Source of the DNA: Prevotella sp. CAG:1320 | GTDB lineage: Bacteria; Bacteroidota; Bacteroidia; Bacteroidales; Bacteroidaceae | Length of the DNA stretch: 52,268 nt | Reading direction: 5' to 3' | Assembly: GCA_000435635.1 (NCBI GenBank) | Contig: FR882112.1 | Location: 1 to 52,268, forward strand | Notes under the pieces: model-generated | What the model was told of the DNA's origin: nothing | The model's input: the letters and a program-made list of their open reading frames with translations, nothing else | Databases searched by the model: none | Program-made: the position numbers and the translations under genes | In this document: piece by piece, positions 48,367 to 52,268 of the stretch | Layout: every line of letters begins with the position of its first letter | How positions within the stretch are numbered: the stretch's first letter is position 1

Positions 48367-49938
48367 CTAGAACTTGTACCCCAAAGTCAAGAGCAACTGG
48401 TGACGATAGTTAGACACCTTGGTGGCATCAGCGATATTGTCCAGGCTAGGGTCATTGTTGTCCACATAAGACATAAATGGATAGAAGTCTCCGTTAGTGG
48501 CGGAATACTGGTAAGCCAGGTCTACCGTGAAGTGCTTGCCTAGATATCCCGCTCCAAGCGTGAAACGATTGGTGGACTTCCAGTTGGTATAGTTCGTGGA
48601 AGTGGCATAGGCCACGCCTGGTGAAGGCAATGAACCATCACGGAAAGCGTCCTCATCGAATACCGCCGAGACGAAGTTGTAACCCGCGCGGATAGCGAAC
48701 TGCGGCATGGGCTTCACTTCAAGGCCCAGTTTCAAGGTATGCACGCCCTTGAGAGAGTTCTCGGTATGGCGGTTCATCACGTCATCGCTGGAAGAAGCAT
48801 CATAATAATAATCCCCGTACCAGTCATCGTACCAGTAGCCGTCATCCTTGATACGGTTGTCTATCGTGCTATAGTCGGAATACTCGTAAGTGGCGCCCAA
48901 GGCCAGGAAGTTGCCAACAGTATGACCCAGACTGACACCAAACTTCCAGGGTGTATTGATCTTGAAGTCATAATAGAGGTCGTTCCAGCTCTCCGCCTCG
49001 TTGGTGTTGTCCGTCATATAGAGTCCATGCCCGGCGTCCATTTTCAAGTCATAGAAGATGGGGCTATTAACGTAGACACCAATGCGGAAGGGACTTTCCT
49101 CCACGGGACGGAAGATGGCACCCAATTTCAAGTCAAATCCCGTGCCGTCTATCTTCATGTATTCCAATCCCTCCGAGAAGCCGCCACCTTCCAGGTCTTC
49201 TGTATAATAGCTGTCACTGCGGTAATTCACGTCGTGCACGCCAATGGTCAGTCCCAAATAGACACGTTCGTTGATGTTTCCGCTAATGTTGAAGTCGTAT
49301 TCACCGATATAACCCTTTTGGTATTGGCCAAACATGTAAGCCGTTCCGTTCATGAAATCATATTGGTCCAAGTCTTCATCATAGGCCATCATGTTCGAAT
49401 AGTTCGCGTCCACGGCGTTCCAGGCCAAGTTTTGCACATAGCTTGACTCATGCTTGAGATAGTCATACTTCATGGCCGTGAGCTTATTTTGCGAGGCGTT
49501 GTAAAGTCCACCTACGGCATTGAGTATCTGGTTGAAGTTACGGCTCTTGTGATAATTGAAACCAAAATTCAGGTATGAGCGCCTGCCAACGCGATGGGAA
49601 TAGACAAATCCCAATTGGTCAAAGCTCAACTTGGTCTTATCCCCGTCAAAGTCGGCATAGCTGCCATTGATGCTAAGGTGCGTATCCGCGTCTGTCTGGG
49701 TGACAAGTCCCGCGGACATATTGATGACCGAGCGGCGGAAAAGGCCAATACCAGCGGGATTGGTGCTCATGGTCGAGATGTCCGCGCCTAAAGCCTCCAT
49801 CGCGCCTCCCATACCGACATAGCGTGCGGTACCATTCAAGTCCGTGGTCACTAGATTGGCCGATTGATATGTCTCTTGTGCGGCGGCGGACATCGTAAAC
49901 AATGCCAAGGCCGCCATGGATATAAATCTCATACGCAT
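48367..49938 (-). CDS. Outer-membrane transport protein, FadL/TodX-like
   Basis: A 523-residue outer-membrane beta-barrel. It has a signal peptide (about 1-20, ending S-A-A-A-Q), then G-T-A-R-Y-V-G-M-G-G-A-M-E-A-L-G-A-D, and an N-P-A-G-I-G-L-F motif typical of OMPP1/FadL/TodX proteins near residues 60-67. Many alternating aromatic strands follow and it ends with G-Y-K-F, a C-terminal aromatic as in barrel proteins. It probably transports hydrophobic compounds across the outer membrane. It is followed by its own terminator. Confidence 0.9.
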   Translation of the reverse strand: MRMRFISMAALALFTMSAAAQETYQSANLVTTDLNGTARYVGMGGAMEALGADISTMSTNPAGIGLFRRSVINMSAGLVTQTDADTHLSINGSYADFDGDKTKLSFDQLGFVYSHRVGRRSYLNFGFNYHKSRNFNQILNAVGGLYNASQNKLTAMKYDYLKHESSYVQNLAWNAVDANYSNMMAYDEDLDQYDFMNGTAYMFGQYQKGYIGEYDFNISGNINERVYLGLTIGVHDVNYRSDSYYTEDLEGGGFSEGLEYMKIDGTGFDLKLGAIFRPVEESPFRIGVYVNSPIFYDLKMDAGHGLYMTDNTNEAESWNDLYYDFKINTPWKFGVSLGHTVGNFLALGATYEYSDYSTIDNRIKDDGYWYDDWYGDYYYDASSSDDVMNRHTENSLKGVHTLKLGLEVKPMPQFAIRAGYNFVSAVFDEDAFRDGSLPSPGVAYATSTNYTNWKSTNRFTLGAGYLGKHFTVDLAYQYSATNGDFYPFMSYVDNNDPSLDNIADATKVSNYRHQLLLTLGYKF

Positions 49939-49997
49939 AGTTTTAAGATTTCATTAATTCAAATACTTTTAATCAGGATATATAGTGGTATGGAAAG

Positions 49998-50954
49998 TCA
50001 TCGGCGACCTCCGCCAAAACCTCCGCCACCACCTCCAGAGCGTCCGCCGCCAAAGCCGCCTCCGCCGCCGAAGCCACCACTACGACCTCCGCCAAAGCCT
50101 CCACCCTGGAAAGAACCGGGATTGCTGAAACCCCTATTCATGTTGGTGTTGTTGTAGCGATTGTTATTGTTGTAACGGTTGTTGTATCGGTTGTTTTGCA
50201 AAGTAGACCTATTGTTGTTGCGGCGGCCAAAACTATTGCTTCCGAAACGATTAGTTCTATGGTTCGTGGTACCCGCGCTTACCCTGTTGCCACGGTTGGG
50301 AAATCCATAGCTACGCACTCCCCGGCCAAGGCCATTGTTATGGTAAGCGTAAACGGGTCTATGCCAACCGCCACCATACCAAGGACGATGCCAGCCCCAA
50401 TATCCATAATACCAGGGATCGTACCAACTGCCATACCAACCCCAGTAGCCATAGTACCAAGGATCATACCATCCCCAATAACCATAATACCATGGGTCGT
50501 ACCAATGCCAATAGATAGTGTTCCAATAATAAGGGCCAAAGCCATAATGACTATAGAGCCAAGGATCATAGAAGCCATTCCAACGGCAGAAAAGCCTGGT
50601 ATACTGGAAATCTTCTTGGCCAAAGCTATCGTCTTCCACGTAAGTCTCGGCTATCTGCAATGAATCGGGATATACTCCCCTGCCTTCCGAGAACTCTATG
50701 ATGTCATTGCCCAATGAGTCAGTGCCAATCTTCTGGTAATGTTGCCAGTAACGGCCTTGGCGATTGTATTCGTCTACGTCTCGATTGCTGCCGATATAAT
50801 ATGTATGAGGCTCCACCGCCATGGGCACAGACTCTACGGTGGGTTCCTCCACAGGTTCATCCTTGGGGGTGAAATACAGGTCGTCATCCTGCGCCATGCT
50901 CTTGGCGGGCAGCAAGGCTACCAAAAGCATCCCTAATATAATCCTACCTCTCAT
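49998..50954 (-). CDS. Envelope protein with Tyr/Trp-rich and Gly-rich repeats
   Basis: From ATG 50954 (another ATG at 50975 is only about 8 nt from the predicted start site) this gives 318 residues with a signal peptide. A charged N-terminal part (to about 130) is followed by a striking block with three to four copies of W-Y-D-P-W-Y-Y-G-Y-W-G-W (about 145-190). Then comes an Arg/Asn-rich region and a C-terminal run of G-G-G-F-G-G-G-R repeats. No known catalytic domain. The repeats look like a disordered or adhesive/structural domain; the Trp/Tyr block could bind aromatic or metal ligands. I do not recognise a family. Confidence 0.85.
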   Translation of the reverse strand: MRGRIILGMLLVALLPAKSMAQDDDLYFTPKDEPVEEPTVESVPMAVEPHTYYIGSNRDVDEYNRQGRYWQHYQKIGTDSLGNDIIEFSEGRGVYPDSLQIAETYVEDDSFGQEDFQYTRLFCRWNGFYDPWLYSHYGFGPYYWNTIYWHWYDPWYYGYWGWYDPWYYGYWGWYGSWYDPWYYGYWGWHRPWYGGGWHRPVYAYHNNGLGRGVRSYGFPNRGNRVSAGTTNHRTNRFGSNSFGRRNNNRSTLQNNRYNNRYNNNNRYNNTNMNRGFSNPGSFQGGGFGGGRSGGFGGGGGFGGGRSGGGGGGFGGGRR

Positions 50955-50989
50955 AGCGCTAATTGTTTTAAACATGATTGATTATGATA

Positions 50990-50997
50990 CAAAGTTA
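50990..50997 (-). promoter_or_regulatory. -7 box of the Tyr/Trp-rich gene
   Basis: On the minus strand TAACTTTG, an exact -7 box. A start near 50983 favours the ATG at 50954, 29 nt downstream, over the one at 50975. Confidence 0.6.
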
Positions 50998-51091
50998 CGA
51001 GTAATTTCACTGCAAATATACGGAAAAACCCTATACCATGGTAGGTTTTTCCCTAATTTTTATATCTTCGCGACATAAATTTAACAAGAAG

Positions 51092-51958
51092 ATGAAATAT
51101 TTAATGGGTAGTTTCAGCATAGATTGCCCCGAAGAACTGAAACAAGTATGCAAAGACTTGCTCGCGGACAGCTTGGCCGAGGCGGGCTTCGAGTCATTTG
51201 AGGAAACAGGACATGGATTGAACGGATACGTAAACGCCGACCTCTTCGATGAGGAGACCATGCGCGAGGCCATCAACCTCTTCCCAATCGAAGGGGCGAA
51301 GATAAGCGTGAAAATGGCGGAAGCCGAGGACAAAGACTGGAATGAGGCTTGGGAGCAAGAGGGTTTTGACCCCATCGTGATAGATGACCAAGTGCTGATC
51401 TATGACGCGAAGCGCGGCGCACCCCATCCTGGCCTATCGGCAGACCACATAGAGATAGGCGTAGAGGCACGGCAGGCCTTTGGCACAGGCACACACGAGA
51501 CCACCCGCCTGGCCATCTCAGCCATGCTGGGCATGAACCTGAACCAAAAGCGAGTGCTGGACTGCGGTTGCGGCACAGGCATACTGGGCATTGCGGCCAT
51601 GAAAATGGGCGCAAAAGAGGTGGTCGGCTACGACATTGACGAATGGAGCGTGGAGAACACACGTCACAACGCCGAGCTGAACCAAGTGGAAAACCTCAAC
51701 GTCTACTTGGGGAACAGTGCCGTGCTCAATCATGTAAGTGGACTGTTTGACCTCGTGGTGGCCAATATCAACCGCAACATACTTTTGGCGGACATGGCCA
51801 TATTCCGAGAGGTTATGGCTCCAGGTGCCACCATGATACTCAGCGGTTTCTATGAGAAAGACGTTCCTTTGCTAGTGGAAAAAGCCGAAAACCTGGGCTT
51901 AAGATTGTCCGACAAGCGTGTGGAAGCGGAATGGACATGCCTGATATTCCACTGCTAG
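51092..51958 (+). CDS. prmA: Ribosomal protein L11 methyltransferase
   Basis: A 288-residue SAM-dependent methyltransferase, started at ATG 51092, after an A/G-rich leader. The N-terminal substrate-binding domain (1-95) leads to F-G-T-G-T-H-E-T-T and the SAM motif V-L-D-C-G-C-G-T-G-I-L-G-I-A-A. The N-I-N-R-N-I-L-L motif is the catalytic-type region of PrmA. It trimethylates ribosomal protein L11. The upstream frame from 51038 adds 18 poor residues and is not used. Confidence 0.95.
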   Translation: MKYLMGSFSIDCPEELKQVCKDLLADSLAEAGFESFEETGHGLNGYVNADLFDEETMREAINLFPIEGAKISVKMAEAEDKDWNEAWEQEGFDPIVIDDQVLIYDAKRGAPHPGLSADHIEIGVEARQAFGTGTHETTRLAISAMLGMNLNQKRVLDCGCGTGILGIAAMKMGAKEVVGYDIDEWSVENTRHNAELNQVENLNVYLGNSAVLNHVSGLFDLVVANINRNILLADMAIFREVMAPGATMILSGFYEKDVPLLVEKAENLGLRLSDKRVEAEWTCLIFHC

Positions 51959-52066
51959 CCCATGAAAGAGAATGGCCACTTACTAAAAGACCACTTCCGC
52001 GACAGTAATAAATCAAGACCTATCAATGCGCAGCCTTATCAAGCACAGGATAGAGACAAAAACGCA

Positions 52067-52138
52067 ACTAGTTCCGTGAGGTCACGAAACTAGTTGCGAT
52101 GGCCAATGAAACTAGTTTCGTTGCCCAACGAGACTAGT
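52067..52138. repeat. 22-bp-phased repeat cluster 5 (ACTAGT words)
   Basis: ACTAGT starts at 52067, 52089, 52111 and 52133, exactly 22 bp apart, in the context AAACTAGTTTCGTTG or its variants. The region 51959-52268 has no gene that I can support. Confidence 0.85.
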
Positions 52139-52268
52139 TTCATCTTTATGCCAGCCTAAAGCGGATGACTATGACTGAATTTACTTCACAGATTATTTGT
52201 TTATTTACTGCTTCACTTCACAGCTCCCGTATTGTTTTCCCAAGATGCTTTACAGGATTGGCGTGTTG

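Noticed and set aside
48739..49446. 235-codon frame opposite the FadL/TodX-like gene
   Set aside because: Antisense shadow of a clear beta-barrel gene.

Overview
The window looks like a chromosomal segment of a Bacteroidota, most likely a Bacteroidales/Prevotellaceae-type gut or oral anaerobe. This is inferred from many exact Bacteroidota promoter boxes (TAnnTTTG, often with TTTG 19-20 nt upstream), near-absence of Shine-Dalgarno leaders, lipoboxes ending in SC, a clostripain-type (C11) lipoprotein, PepD, a single-chain pyruvate:ferredoxin oxidoreductase and a GH43 enzyme. No species can be named from the sequence alone. No rRNA, CRISPR array, complete IS element or conjugation machinery is visible.

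Left third (1-14.2 kb) is accessory DNA. A six-gene leftward operon (155-5695) encodes a TerY-P type phospho-signalling module: a stand-alone TerY-C-like metal-binding protein, a Ser/Thr-type kinase with an FHA-like tail, two vWA proteins (one with a wrecked MIDAS), a PP2C phosphatase with a long coiled coil, and a zinc-ribbon/Ig-like protein. Then comes a rightward cluster (6.4-11.1 kb) of two different SSB proteins, a DUF2958 protein and small unknown proteins, several preceded by a hairpin placed 15-17 nt before the start codon; it resembles the cargo end of a Bacteroidales conjugative or mobilizable element. At 11.65-14.2 kb a well-marked promoter and a 33-bp palindromic operator drive three overlapping genes: a winged-helix regulator, an AbiEii-like nucleotidyltransferase and a calcineurin-like phosphoesterase, a candidate toxin-antitoxin or defence operon.

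14.94-21.40 kb is an integrated element of about 6.4 kb, bounded by a 17-bp direct repeat that includes the 3' end of tRNA-Glu. It carries a tyrosine integrase, an excisionase-like HTH protein, a RepA-like ATPase, a primase-like protein, RusA and a DUF5681 protein, but no capsid, tail or transfer genes, so it resembles a phage satellite. CGCCCAC repeats at both ends look like integrase arm sites. The likely native terminator of the tRNA operon sits on the far side of the element.

The rest (21.5-52 kb) is mostly core chromosome: tRNA-Ser and tRNA-Glu, ATP-grasp-like protein and GH43, an AAA/DUF4143 ATPase with an altered Walker B, PFOR, two glycosyltransferases, HtpG, two ECF sigma factors, an SMR pump, PepD, an OmpH-like lipoprotein, endonuclease III, a C11 peptidase, ValS, MazG, RNase Z, a sigma/anti-sigma-like/periplasmic trio, an FadL/TodX-type outer-membrane protein, an aromatic-rich envelope protein and PrmA.

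The most unusual non-genic signal is a set of intergenic clusters (14.6, 35.4, 35.7, 47.7, 47.8-48.2 and 52.1 kb) in which a short near-palindromic word recurs almost always every 22 bp. The word differs between clusters but the 22-bp period is kept; one cluster has 17 units.
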